This document shows, one piece after another, positions 1 through 8,739 of a stretch of DNA of 64,000 nucleotides. The notes beneath the pieces are model-generated. The model had not been told where the DNA came from and made no database searches. It saw only the letters and a list, made by a program, of their open reading frames with translations. A program made the position numbers and the translations under genes. The stretch lies in the NCBI RefSeq assembly GCF_023283895.1, contig NZ_JAKILB010000008.1, forward strand, positions 1 through 64,000, written 5' to 3'. Every line of letters starts with the position of its first letter. Position 1 is the stretch's first letter. The DNA is from Shewanella pneumatophori (lineage in GTDB: Bacteria; Pseudomonadota; Gammaproteobacteria; Enterobacterales; Shewanellaceae).

Positions 1-28
1 TAAAGAATTAAAACATTATGAAATCCCA

Positions 29-104
29 GGTCGATTAGCTCAGCTGGGAGAGCACCTCCCTTACAAGGAGGGGGTCACTGGTTCGAGCCCAGTATCGACC
101 ACCA
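29..104 (+). tRNA. tRNA-Val (anticodon TAC)
   Basis: A 76-base cloverleaf can be drawn. The acceptor stem GGTCGAT pairs with ATCGACC, the D-loop carries AGCTCAGCTGGGAGAGC, the anticodon loop is CTTACAA giving TAC (valine), and the T-loop is GGTTCGAGCCC. The 3' ACCA end is encoded. The gene lies at the very start of the window, so it may belong to a longer tRNA cluster. A weak hairpin (ATTCTT/AAGAAT) follows it. Confidence 0.97.
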
Positions 105-233
105 TTCTTTTTCTAAGAATGATCAAACTCCTAATCTAGCTTTAGTAAAATCAATCTTTTTACACCCGAATATTTTGTCAGTTAATTCTGTCTCAACTAT
201 GCTTTTAGAATCACTCATTACTGGAAAAACGCT

Positions 234-461
234 ATGGCAGATGTCAGTCAATCCGCATCCTTAGCCAGTATCGCAGCATATTTGAAACTCACTTATCAAT
301 ACGATCAAGAAACGGCTCTGGTTGAAGCAAAGTCGGTTATGCATAATCTGGTTAAAATGCGTCAGAAAGGATTTATTACTGGTTGGTATTTTGATGAGAA
401 CGGCCAGTTAGAACTTTTACCTAGCGATTATGTAATGCACCAGATCGCACCGAATAAGTAA
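234..461 (+). CDS. Small hypothetical protein, 75 aa
   Basis: A short complete reading frame from ATG to TAA, isolated between the tRNA and the MFS gene. The protein is soluble, with no signal peptide or membrane segment. The N-terminal half looks helical with alternating charges (residues about 10-45). A W-Y-F-D-E-N-G turn and a short C-terminal strand follow. I do not recognise a family. The amino acid usage is ordinary for a folded small protein, which makes it more credible than a chance frame. No strong Shine-Dalgarno sequence is visible directly before the ATG. Confidence 0.6.
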   Translation: MADVSQSASLASIAAYLKLTYQYDQETALVEAKSVMHNLVKMRQKGFITGWYFDENGQLELLPSDYVMHQIAPNK

Positions 462-815
462 TACACAAATAAACCGAAGCGATATAATATAAACGCAATA
501 TCGCTTCAAGTGCCGAACAGGCTATACATGCTTTCCACGAGATACCAATCCCATCTTTCTGTAATATCCTTTGCCTCCAAGCAAAAACTAACGTTCAGAA
601 ATTCAAGTTATTCGTTGCTTTAACAGCGACCATCCATGGCCTCTTAAATCTTAAACGAAATTGGTCATTTTAAGGCCGCGAAAGTCGTCTACTTCTGCGT
701 TTAAGGGAATAACTACTATCCAAGCTATTCGCCTTGAATTAGTTTGCCAAAACTCACTCTGAATAGATCAAATTTCCATACTGATTAGTATTCAGAACTT
801 GTCACTAAATAAACA
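462..815. other. Gene-free stretch with one perfect inverted repeat
   Basis: This stretch of about 350 bases holds no convincing gene. Just after the small hypothetical gene is a perfect 10-bp inverted repeat, GAAGCGATAT at 476-485 and ATATCGCTTC at 498-507, with a 12-base loop. No T-tract follows, so it could be a Rho-independent-like terminator lacking its tail, or an operator. I see nothing else in the remainder. Confidence 0.5.
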
Positions 816-2039
816 TCAAGCAGTGACTAATGGCTCGGCATCAGGTTTGGCATGTAATACTTTAACGATCACGAACGACATAAGTGTTAAAGCAAGTAGC
901 GAAGCCAACACTACCCCACTCCATCCCCACTGATGCCAAAACGGTAGTAAGTATGGTCCACCAACCGCGGCACCTAAATAATAGCTGCACAAATACAGTG
1001 ATGTGGCTTTAGCTCTATGATGTTCAGCTCTATTCGCCACCCACGCATTACAACTACTATGCAATAAGAAAAAACCAAATGCTGACAGCAAGAACCCTAC
1101 GTAGATTGACAACAAGGTATCCTGAATCGTTAATAGACTGCCAGCAAACATCAACAATGTCGCACCTTTAAAAACCCCATTTAGACCATGACTAGTCACC
1201 CATTTAGCAGAGTGATACGAAGCATAGGTACCGCTTAAGTAACAGAGAAAAATCAAGGTCACTTCAAACCGCCCCATATTAAAAGGCGCCTGCATAAGAT
1301 GTAACTGGATATAGCTAAACTGATTAACCATAACCATAAAAGCGATACCGCCAACTAAATAAATTAGCCTCATCTTTGCATCACCTAAGTGAAGGCAAAA
1401 ACCATTAAAATCTGTTCTTCTGAAAAAGCGTTTTTTTGAGATGTTTTCCGGCTTACAAAAATGACTTACAGGCAACAAATAGTAGGCAAGCGCGGTCCCT
1501 ATTAAAGTAATACCTGTTAGTAATAACATGGCTTGTTGCCAATCAAGGTATTGTGCCATCACTCCACCAAGTAAACGCCCTGCTATGCCACCTAAGCTGT
1601 TCGCAGCAATATAGATAGCACCAGCCTTTAATAAACCGTGCCCGGCGAGTTCATCTTTAAAGTATGCCATCGCCATAGCAGGAACAGATGCAAGTAAAAC
1701 CCCTTGCACCAATCTTAAGCTAAGCAGCTGATTAAAATCAGCAATAAAGTAAGCAAACACATCAGTGACACATAATAAAATCAAGCTCACTAAAATGGGC
1801 TTTTTACGACCGACTCTATCTGACATCACAGCAAAAATTAACAATGAAAATGCCATCGTAAAGCTAGTTGCTGATAGCAATAAGGTGGCATGACTCATTG
1901 TGATCTCAAAAGAGGTGGAGATCAGCGGTAACATACCCTGAACAAGATATAAATTGATGAAAATAACCATAGATGCAAGTGATAGCCCGGCGATCAATCT
2001 AGCTTCACTGCGTTTAAGTGGTTGTATTACGGCCTTCAT
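816..2039 (-). CDS. MFS efflux transporter, YnfM-like
   Basis: The 407-residue protein has about twelve hydrophobic segments. The loop between helices 2 and 3 has SDRVGRKKP, the classic major facilitator signature. A second conserved stretch, SLYLCSYYLGAAVGGP, near residue 355 matches the drug/H+ antiporter subfamily that includes E. coli YnfM. It is an inner-membrane secondary transporter and the substrate cannot be read from sequence. It is divergent from a LysR regulator gene, the same arrangement as ynfL/ynfM, so the regulator probably controls it. The ATG start is at 2039 and the length is normal for the family. Confidence 0.9.
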   Translation of the reverse strand: MKAVIQPLKRSEARLIAGLSLASMVIFINLYLVQGMLPLISTSFEITMSHATLLLSATSFTMAFSLLIFAVMSDRVGRKKPILVSLILLCVTDVFAYFIADFNQLLSLRLVQGVLLASVPAMAMAYFKDELAGHGLLKAGAIYIAANSLGGIAGRLLGGVMAQYLDWQQAMLLLTGITLIGTALAYYLLPVSHFCKPENISKKRFFRRTDFNGFCLHLGDAKMRLIYLVGGIAFMVMVNQFSYIQLHLMQAPFNMGRFEVTLIFLCYLSGTYASYHSAKWVTSHGLNGVFKGATLLMFAGSLLTIQDTLLSIYVGFLLSAFGFFLLHSSCNAWVANRAEHHRAKATSLYLCSYYLGAAVGGPYLLPFWHQWGWSGVVLASLLALTLMSFVIVKVLHAKPDAEPLVTA

Positions 2040-2121
2040 GTAAAAATTCTGTTTAGTTTAGATAACTGAGAGCATAACAAGAGCCTGATCATAATTATAA
2101 TAACTAGAAAGCGGTTAACCC

Positions 2122-2136
2122 ATAATTTTTTGTTAT
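2122..2136. promoter_or_regulatory. Possible LysR-type operator (T-N11-A)
   Basis: ATAA-N7-TTAT fits the T-N11-A dyad of LysR-family binding sites. It lies between the divergent MFS and LysR genes. The match is by pattern only, in an AT-rich spacer where chance matches are likely. Confidence 0.3.
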
Positions 2137-2244
2137 GCTAAATCAAAATGATTGCTATATCTTTAGATTAATCTACCCCATATAAAACACCCGCGATTAG
2201 TTGAATCCAACCGCGCGGCCAGTAAAAGGTAATGGCTCAGAATT

Positions 2245-3126
2245 ATGGATATTAAACAGCTCAAATATCTAGACACATTAGTGCAAACAGGCAATTTTAC
2301 TAAAGCAGCCGAGCGTCTCAATATTGCCCAGCCAGCATTAAGCCAGAGTATTAAAAGGTTAGAGCAGGAATTGGGGGTGACACTTGTTGATAGAGGCGCC
2401 AATCGCATCACCAAATCCCTTTCTTTAACCGCTGAGGGACAAGCATTACATCAGCACGCAAAACTGATTATTAATCAACTCGCGCAGGCTGAGGCGCATA
2501 TAAAAGCAATGGCCAATCTGACTAAAGGTGAAGTGCGCCTCGCGGTGCCTGGAATGCTAGGCTCTTTTTACTTACCGAGCCGGTTAATGGCTTTTCGCCA
2601 TAAGTATCCCGATCTCAAATTATCACTTTTTGAGGGCGGCACTCGAGATACCCTGCGTATGCTACAACAAGAAGAAGTCGACATCGCGATCATTACCGCT
2701 AAAGATTTAACTGATGAATTTGATAGTCATTTATTACTAAAAGAACAAATGGTAGTGGCTGTAGGTAAACATCACCCGCTGGCAAAATGCACTAGCGTTT
2801 CCTTAGAGGCTTTTTTCGAACATGAATTAGTACTGTTTAAGCAAGGATACTTTCATAGGGAGTGGATGTTAAAGCAAGCAGAACGTTTAGGACTTGAAGT
2901 CAATATTGCTTTTGAAACCAATCTAATCAATCTGATAAAACAAGTTGTGGCACAGGAATACGGTATAACCAGTGTGCTTGAAATGGCGATTGAGTCACAC
3001 GATAATATCTGTACTAAACCCTTTTCTCCCCCGGTATTTTTAGACTTACACATAGCGTGGAAAAAACAACGCCCTATCGATCAAGCCGATAAGGCATTTG
3101 TGTCATTTCTATTGCAAAACCGCTAA
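2245..3126 (+). CDS. LysR-family transcriptional regulator
   Basis: The 293-residue protein has the LysR winged helix-turn-helix at residues 1-60 (MDIKQLKYLDTLVQTGNF, AAERLNIAQPALSQSIKRLE). A periplasmic-binding-type effector domain follows, about residues 90-290. It is divergent from the MFS exporter across a spacer of about 200 bases. LysR regulators typically control the adjacent divergent gene, so its target is probably that transporter; the inducer is unknown. Its TAA stop overlaps by four bases the tail of maiA on the opposite strand. E. coli YnfL is a reasonable analogue. Confidence 0.93.
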   Translation: MDIKQLKYLDTLVQTGNFTKAAERLNIAQPALSQSIKRLEQELGVTLVDRGANRITKSLSLTAEGQALHQHAKLIINQLAQAEAHIKAMANLTKGEVRLAVPGMLGSFYLPSRLMAFRHKYPDLKLSLFEGGTRDTLRMLQQEEVDIAIITAKDLTDEFDSHLLLKEQMVVAVGKHHPLAKCTSVSLEAFFEHELVLFKQGYFHREWMLKQAERLGLEVNIAFETNLINLIKQVVAQEYGITSVLEMAIESHDNICTKPFSPPVFLDLHIAWKKQRPIDQADKAFVSFLLQNR

Positions 3127-3788
3127 GTTGCGTCTGCTTGGCGCTCAGGTGTCGCTTCAGCAAAGGCTTTTAGGCTTAAGCAATGTTCATTCACTCGCTG
3201 AATATTCGGATAAGCTGTCATATCTACATTAAAGCGTTTTGCATTATAGACTTGAGGCACTAAGCAGAGATCTGCCAAAGTAGGCTCATCGCCAAAACAA
3301 CACTTGCCGCTATGCCTCTCAAGCATTTTTTCTAGGGCTGTAAAACCTTCATTTATCCAGTGGTGATACCAAACAGCTTTAGTGTCAGGCTCAATAGATA
3401 ATTCATTTGCCAAATATTGCAGAACTTTTAGGTTATTTAGCGGGTGCACTTCACAAGCTACCAGCATTGCCATTGAACGAACAATTGATTTTTCATACAT
3501 ATCTGATGGTAAGAGAGCAACTTGAGGAAAAGCCTCTTCCAGATACTCTAAAATAGCCAATGACTGAGTTAATACCTGCTGCTGATCGCCTTGCTCAATA
3601 ACAAGGCTAGGTACTAGTTCTTGTGCATTTAAATTAGCGTAAGCTTGGCTATGCTGCTCCCCCCCATCTTTAACTAAATGCACAGATATATGTTCAGCTG
3701 TTAACGACTTTAAGTTTAGCGCGATTCGCACTCGATATGCAGCGCTTGAACGCCAATAGCCATAAAGTTTCATATTAGTTGTTGGCAT
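3123..3788 (-). CDS. maiA: Maleylacetoacetate isomerase
   Basis: A zeta-class glutathione transferase of 221 residues. The N-terminal thioredoxin-like fold opens with the hallmark MKLYGYWRSSAAYRVRIALNLK region, containing the SSAAYRVR active-site motif, followed by an all-helical C-terminal domain. It converts maleylacetoacetate to fumarylacetoacetate in the homogentisate branch of tyrosine catabolism, in the cytoplasm with glutathione. I kept the first ATG (five residues before MKLYGY) because AAAGGA lies eight bases upstream of it. It follows fahA on the same strand, which acts on its product. A terminator-like hairpin between the two suggests partial uncoupling. Confidence 0.95.
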   Translation of the reverse strand: MPTTNMKLYGYWRSSAAYRVRIALNLKSLTAEHISVHLVKDGGEQHSQAYANLNAQELVPSLVIEQGDQQQVLTQSLAILEYLEEAFPQVALLPSDMYEKSIVRSMAMLVACEVHPLNNLKVLQYLANELSIEPDTKAVWYHHWINEGFTALEKMLERHSGKCCFGDEPTLADLCLVPQVYNAKRFNVDMTAYPNIQRVNEHCLSLKAFAEATPERQADAT

Positions 3789-3831
3789 TATCTTAATCCT
3801 TTAAAACGGTTTAGCTTTATCTAAAAGTTAT

Positions 3832-3860
3832 AAAAAAGGCTAACCCAAGAGGTCAGCCTT
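3832..3860 (-). terminator. Rho-independent terminator after fahA
   Basis: Read on the minus strand, AAGGCTGACC and GGGTTAGCCTT form a stem with a four-base loop and one G-T pair, followed by TTTTTTA. It sits between the fahA stop and the maiA start, so fahA transcription may mostly end here, with maiA read at a lower level or from its own promoter. Confidence 0.75.
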
Positions 3861-3887
3861 CTAGCAATTACCAGCCTAACTTAGGAC

Positions 3888-4874
3888 TTACACTTTATAT
3901 TCGACAACTTGCTGATCGATTGAGCCGAAAATACTGTTGTTCTCTTCATCAAGCATTTCGATACGCACACGATCACCAAAACGCATAAATGAAGTCGAAG
4001 GTTTACCGTCAGCAATGGTTTCCAGCATACGTGTTTCAGCAAGGCAGCTAGAGCCCGCACTACGATCGTAGTTTGAAATCGTACCTGAGCCAATAATCGC
4101 ACCAGCGCCTAGCGGACGCGTTTTAGCAACATGAGATACCAACTGACTAAAGTTGAATGTCATATCAACACCCGCATTAGGGCGACCAAATAGCTCACTA
4201 TTAAGATGAGTAATTAAAGGCAAATGTACTTTGCTATCTTGCCACTTATCATTTAGCTCATCCGGTGTTACCGCTACAGGAGAAAAGCTACTCGATGGTT
4301 TTGCTTGGAAAAAGCCAAAACCTTTGGCTAACTCACCAGGGATCAGGTTACGCAGTGAGACATCATTCACAAGCATCAATAACTTAATATGCTGCTCCGC
4401 GTTATCAGCGCTAACACCCATTGGCACATCGTCAGTGATCACAGCAATTTCAGATTCGAAATCGATGCCCCACTCTTCACTTGCTAACGGAATATCGGCT
4501 TTAGGTGCAATAAAGCAATCTGATCCACCTTGGTATACTAGCGGGTCAGTCCAAAATGTCTCTGGCATCTCGGCACCACGGGCTTTACGTACTAGCTCAA
4601 CATGGTTTACGTATGCGCTGCCGTCTGCCCACTGGTAAGCACGTGGTAACGGTGATAAGCACTTTGATTCATCAAAATCAACGGCGTTATCCATCAAGCC
4701 TTTATTAAGCGCATCGTAAAGTTCGACAAGCTGAGGGTTCAAAAGATCCCATGCATCAATAAGCTGCTGCATAGTATGCGCGATTGCAGGTACCGCAACC
4801 GCTTTAGTCAAGTCCTTGCTAACTAACATTAATTGACCGTCACGACGACCATTATCATAACTTGCTAACTTCAT
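3888..4874 (-). CDS. fahA: Fumarylacetoacetate hydrolase family enzyme
   Basis: The 328-residue product belongs to the FAH family. It has the metal-binding acidic cluster in the context DFESEIAVITDDVP and the glycine-rich GAGAIIGSGTISN segment typical of the catalytic fold. It cleaves fumarylacetoacetate to fumarate and acetoacetate, the last step of tyrosine degradation. I chose the ATG at 4874 rather than an earlier one because AGGAG lies seven bases upstream and the protein then opens with MKLASYDNGRRDG, the usual start for the family. maiA follows on the same strand, and a TyrR box lies about 160 bases upstream, implying control by the neighbouring tyrR. Confidence 0.93.
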   Translation of the reverse strand: MKLASYDNGRRDGQLMLVSKDLTKAVAVPAIAHTMQQLIDAWDLLNPQLVELYDALNKGLMDNAVDFDESKCLSPLPRAYQWADGSAYVNHVELVRKARGAEMPETFWTDPLVYQGGSDCFIAPKADIPLASEEWGIDFESEIAVITDDVPMGVSADNAEQHIKLLMLVNDVSLRNLIPGELAKGFGFFQAKPSSSFSPVAVTPDELNDKWQDSKVHLPLITHLNSELFGRPNAGVDMTFNFSQLVSHVAKTRPLGAGAIIGSGTISNYDRSAGSSCLAETRMLETIADGKPSTSFMRFGDRVRIEMLDEENNSIFGSIDQQVVEYKV

Positions 4875-5035
4875 ACTTACTCCTAATCGTTTGTAACCAA
4901 GCAATCAATCTAATTCTATTTTTTGATGACAGCAGGTATATCAATCTGGGTCGAAATTTGCCATAGAATGACACCACTTATCGGGATACGAAATAGCGTG
5001 AGCTGAATCACATTCATCAGACTTAACCATAGTTT

Positions 5036-5053
5036 TGTAAATAAAAGATTACA
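5036..5053. promoter_or_regulatory. TyrR box upstream of fahA
   Basis: TGTAAA-TAAAAG-ATTACA matches the TyrR consensus TGTAAA-N6-TTTACA at eleven of twelve fixed positions. It lies in the fahA promoter region and just past the 3' end of tyrR, consistent with TyrR control of tyrosine catabolism. Confidence 0.7.
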
Positions 5054-5131
5054 GTCTAAACAATTGTCGAGCTACACGCTGTTTTACGTCCAAAGTTGCT
5101 TATCTATACAGCAACCATCGGCAAGCTAGTT

Positions 5132-6679
5132 TTACACTTCTTTTTGTTTACTGATCTTATATTCACGCAGTTTGTTGGCAATTGCAGTGTGAGACACCCC
5201 AAGTTTTTTAGCCAATTGCCGCGTACTTGGGTAAGCTGGATAAAGCCTACGCAATAGGCTCGATTCAAATTGCTTCATTGCTTGCTCGAGACTGCCTTCA
5301 AATTGATGGTCAAAGTAACCAAAACCTTCGGCATAAGATGGCAGTTTTAACTGCTCGACCGTTAACTCTGCACTACCATCCCACATAGATACCGCTCTAA
5401 AAATGGCGTTCTTTAATTGGCGAACATTACCCGGCCAAGCGTAACCTAAAAGGTGTTCACGGCACTCGCCAGAAATACGGCGAATAGGAATGGATAATTG
5501 CTGACTATAATGCTCTAAGAACATTTCAGTTAACGGAATAATATCAACTTTCCGCTCCCGCAGAGATGGAACATGGAAACTTAATACATGAATACGGTAA
5601 TAAAGATCTTCTCTAAATTCACCGCTTTGACATAACTCGGCTAGATTTTTTTGGGTAGAACAAATGATACGTACATCGCTGCGGATCTCTTCATCACCGC
5701 CTACCCGTCTGAATGTGCCATCTTGTAAAAACCGTAATAGTTTTACTTGAGCAGACTTTGACATTTCGGCGATTTCATCAAGAAATACAGTGCCACCTTT
5801 AGCTTCTTCAATAAAACCGCGTTTAATAACATTGCCGTTATTAACAAAACCAAAAAGCTCTTCTTCTGCAGCGCTATCAGGCATTGCCGCACAGTTAATA
5901 GCAATAAACGGCTGCTCACGTCGCATGCTTGCATCGTGACATGCGCGCGACATTAACTCTTTACCCGTGCCGGTTTCACCTGTGATAAGTAATGGCGCAT
6001 CGAGTTGTGCCATTCTTCGTGCTTGCACCAACACTTCTTTCATTTTGTCACTGGTTGCCAAGACATTCTCAAAACCACTCGACTGGTTCTGCAATGCATT
6101 AAACTGTTTACCTAAGCGCGCGGGCGACTTTAGTGATACCACTGCACCAGCCAAAATAGGTGTGTCACTGCCGCTATCCGGTAAGTAAATTGGTAACATC
6201 TCAGCAAGGTATTCATTTTCGCCAATATTGACACGAGTAGCTTGAGCTAAGACAGTTGATTCACTTAACCAACGGCCAAAATTAAATCCTTGTACCCAAT
6301 GGTTTATCGACTCATCTAGGATCTCATGCTCAGCCATACCAATAGTGTGCAACGCCGACTCATTGACAATACGCACACGCCCTTTCACATCGAGGGAAAA
6401 GACTGAATCAGGTAAAGTTTTTAATAAGGTCTTTAAGGCGTAATGTTCCTGCTCTGATGGCATAAAAGAAACCGTTCTGACATCATGAACGCCTTCTACT
6501 TTACGAATAAGTGGCAATAATTCACTGAGCGTGTCAAAACTTACTTCAGCAAATTGTAGGTACAGAAAGCCTTGATTACTTGCATCGATAGCAAACAAGT
6601 TAATCCCATAGCCTTCCATAATAGTTAAGATATCTTTAGCTAGACCGACACGATCTAAACAGCTGACTTCCAAGCGCAT
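5132..6679 (-). CDS. tyrR: Transcriptional regulator TyrR
   Basis: The 515-residue protein has an N-terminal ACT domain beginning MRLEVSCLDRVGL (about 1-72), a PAS domain (about 78-190), a sigma54-type AAA+ domain with Walker A GETGTGKE, and a C-terminal TyrR-type helix-turn-helix (TRQLAKKLGVSHTAIANKLREY). The usual GAFTGA loop is replaced by a divergent FVNNGNVIKRG segment. This is characteristic of TyrR, which does not activate sigma54 polymerase. It senses aromatic amino acids and ATP and represses or activates sigma70 promoters. It lies between phhAB and fahA/maiA on the same strand, and TyrR boxes are visible before phhA and fahA. Confidence 0.96.
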   Translation of the reverse strand: MRLEVSCLDRVGLAKDILTIMEGYGINLFAIDASNQGFLYLQFAEVSFDTLSELLPLIRKVEGVHDVRTVSFMPSEQEHYALKTLLKTLPDSVFSLDVKGRVRIVNESALHTIGMAEHEILDESINHWVQGFNFGRWLSESTVLAQATRVNIGENEYLAEMLPIYLPDSGSDTPILAGAVVSLKSPARLGKQFNALQNQSSGFENVLATSDKMKEVLVQARRMAQLDAPLLITGETGTGKELMSRACHDASMRREQPFIAINCAAMPDSAAEEELFGFVNNGNVIKRGFIEEAKGGTVFLDEIAEMSKSAQVKLLRFLQDGTFRRVGGDEEIRSDVRIICSTQKNLAELCQSGEFREDLYYRIHVLSFHVPSLRERKVDIIPLTEMFLEHYSQQLSIPIRRISGECREHLLGYAWPGNVRQLKNAIFRAVSMWDGSAELTVEQLKLPSYAEGFGYFDHQFEGSLEQAMKQFESSLLRRLYPAYPSTRQLAKKLGVSHTAIANKLREYKISKQKEV

Positions 6680-6854
6680 ACTATTGCAATTCCCTTTTTT
6701 AGATACTCGTTATTGGGACAAAACAATCGACAGGTGGGACATGCCTTGCTTACCGTTCGCAGCGACACTTTTACTGGCACCTGTAATTTGCCTATACGTT
6801 AGAAGTTTATTTTAGTTGTGGCAAGGCTTGTTTACAGGGGATTTGTAACATTAA

Positions 6855-6888
6855 GAAAATAAAAGCGTGTTAGTCAGGCCAACACGCT
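6855..6888 (-). terminator. Rho-independent terminator of phhAB
   Basis: On the minus strand AGCGTGTT pairs perfectly with AACACGCT, with a short inner loop, followed by a T-rich run (TTTTATTTTC). It lies about 90 bases past the phhB stop and before tyrR, so it should end the phhAB transcript. Confidence 0.8.
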
Positions 6889-6977
6889 CAATTAATGCAG
6901 TTTATTCATCTATCAACATTGAGCAAAATTGCGCAGCAATGCTGTTAATAATATAGGAAAAAGCATAAACCTAGTGA

Positions 6978-7316
6978 TTACGAATAAAGCGTGTCTGTTT
7001 TAGCCGCCATAATAAAATCGTTCTTGTGTAAGCCTTTTATTGAGTGAGACCACCAAGTCACCGTCACCTTGCCCCACTCTGTTAATATTCCTGGGTGATG
7101 AAAATCTGCTTCAGCAAGCTCAGCTAATTTATTAGTAAACTCCATCGCCAACTTAAAGTTCTTAAATTTATAAACTCGCTCCAACTGCATAATGCCGTCA
7201 CGCACTTCTACGCCCCAATCAGGGATCATTTTCACAAGCTGTGCCAGTTCTTCATCGCTAACCTTTGGAGCATCTGCTTGGCAAGCTTCACATTTCATTT
7301 GCGCTAATTCTGTCAT
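6978..7316 (-). CDS. phhB: Pterin-4a-carbinolamine dehydratase
   Basis: The 112-residue protein is of normal length for the PCD/DCoH family. It contains the active-site signature with HHPG (in [22 protein letters not shown]) and the second histidine of the catalytic set further on. It dehydrates 4a-hydroxytetrahydrobiopterin to regenerate the pterin cofactor used by phenylalanine hydroxylase. It lies 97 bases downstream of phhA on the same strand, so the two probably form an operon. A Rho-independent terminator follows. TATTCC-type upstream sequence gives a GGAATAAA Shine-Dalgarno region in front of the ATG. Confidence 0.96.
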   Translation of the reverse strand: MTELAQMKCEACQADAPKVSDEELAQLVKMIPDWGVEVRDGIMQLERVYKFKNFKLAMEFTNKLAELAEADFHHPGILTEWGKVTVTWWSHSIKGLHKNDFIMAAKTDTLYS

Positions 7317-7413
7317 CTTTTATTCCTTTACTTGTTCGTTTACTTAACTGTAAAAAGAGGTTGTAATTACGAGTCAAACCACTCAATCTCATCCACTCTA
7401 AAAAACTAAATTT

Positions 7414-8205
7414 TTAACCCGCTTTTGCTGGAAACGCAGCTTCAAACAACCCTAACTGCTGTGCCTTGGTCACTGCAGCCATAATGTCCATTTCAGCAAT
7501 CTCGTCTAACTGGCCAATATTATCGATGGCATAGTAAATAGGTTGCATGATATCAATGCGGTAAGGCGTTCTAAGTACATCAATTAAATCAAAAGGCCGA
7601 ATTTCTGGCTCATCTCCCATAACATATAAGGTTTCACCAGGTGAGCTCAAAATACCGCCACCGTATATGCTAAGGTCATTGTTTTTGTTACGTAGCACAC
7701 CAAACTCAACCGTAAACCAATAAAGTCTTGCCAAGAATACACGTTGCTCTTTGGTCGCTGCTAACCCTAGCTGGCCGTAAAGATGTGAAAAGTGAGCAAA
7801 AGAAGGATTCGTCAGCAGCGGACAATGACCAAAGACTTCATGAAATATATCAGGTTCTTGTAAGTAATCGAACTCCTCACGACTTCTAATAAAGGTCGCT
7901 ACGGGAAATGATTTATTCGCCAGCAATTCAAAAAATTTACCGAATGAAATTAAAGCAGGTACAGCAGCGGTCTTCCAACCCGTTGTTTGAAGTAATACCT
8001 CATCAATTTCTGGTAACTGCGGGATCCTGTCGGTAGGCAAAGCCAATTTATCTAAACCTTGTAAATACTCAGGGCATGCTCGCCCAGGTAGATTAACTAA
8101 CTGACGCGCATAAAGTTCAGACCAGATATCATTTTCGGCTTTTGGGTAATCAATACACCCATTGCTATCAGGCTCATATGCTATGTAATTTTGTTGCTTA
8201 CTCAT
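7414..8205 (-). CDS. phhA: Phenylalanine 4-monooxygenase
   Basis: The 263-residue enzyme belongs to the pterin-dependent aromatic amino acid hydroxylases. The iron ligands are visible as His122 and His127 in HEVFGHCP and Glu167 in WFTVEFG. It hydroxylates phenylalanine to tyrosine with tetrahydropterin and oxygen, feeding the homogentisate pathway whose later enzymes (fahA, maiA) are encoded nearby. It has the short bacterial form without the N-terminal ACT regulatory domain of animal enzymes. It is the first gene of the phhA-phhB unit. Candidate TyrR boxes lie 150-200 bases upstream, so expression is likely TyrR-dependent. Confidence 0.97.
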   Translation of the reverse strand: MSKQQNYIAYEPDSNGCIDYPKAENDIWSELYARQLVNLPGRACPEYLQGLDKLALPTDRIPQLPEIDEVLLQTTGWKTAAVPALISFGKFFELLANKSFPVATFIRSREEFDYLQEPDIFHEVFGHCPLLTNPSFAHFSHLYGQLGLAATKEQRVFLARLYWFTVEFGVLRNKNNDLSIYGGGILSSPGETLYVMGDEPEIRPFDLIDVLRTPYRIDIMQPIYYAIDNIGQLDEIAEMDIMAAVTKAQQLGLFEAAFPAKAG

Positions 8206-8355
8206 AGTACTAAACAGTTATCCTAAACATGGATGTAAATTCTGTATCCATAGTTAACCAAGCCTACAAAATTGTTAAGTAGATCACGTTTTATAGTTTA
8301 AGCCTTTGGTGCTAATAAGTGTAATTAAAATGATACAGGCCAATATCGAGTTACC

Positions 8356-8403
8356 TGTAAACTCATATAAATAAGGCATTTTATATGTATTACAAAATTT
8401 ACA
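8356..8403. promoter_or_regulatory. Two candidate TyrR boxes upstream of phhA
   Basis: TGTATT-N6-TTTACA at 8386-8403 has a perfect right half and two mismatches on the left. TGTAAA-N6-TAAATA at 8356-8373 has a perfect left half and a poor right half. They lie exactly 30 bases apart, on the same face of the helix, as in the strong/weak box pairs of TyrR-regulated promoters. The surrounding 8206-8739 spacer also contains the galU promoter region and no credible gene. Confidence 0.5.
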
Positions 8404-8739
8404 ACAAAACGTAGACATAAAGCGTAAGCCCATACTTCTGATAAAGACTGCCTGCTCACCGAGCCTCAATATGATGAACTCATGCTAGCAAGCCCTGATT
8501 TAACAAATATAAAGTCATCCCATGACACAACTAATTTAGATAAAACCAACTGATACAGCACTCGGCTTTGTCACCTAACCAACGGATTTACCGTCACACA
8601 GTATAAATTTCCTACTCCAATTGAAGAAAAACACCACATTCGGCTCATAGCGAATCAAATCTTGCCCAATACAAATGCTTTTCGGTATACAATGATGAAT
8701 TATTTGCCGACTCCTCGATTAGGAACGAATAGGACTAGA

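Noticed and set aside
5132..6679. tyrR as a sigma54 activator
   Set aside because: The AAA+ domain lacks GAFTGA, and the N-terminal ACT domain marks it as true TyrR, which works with sigma70 polymerase.
8284..8469. Minus-strand 61-codon frame upstream of phhA
   Set aside because: It covers the TyrR boxes and has a random composition with no ribosome site.
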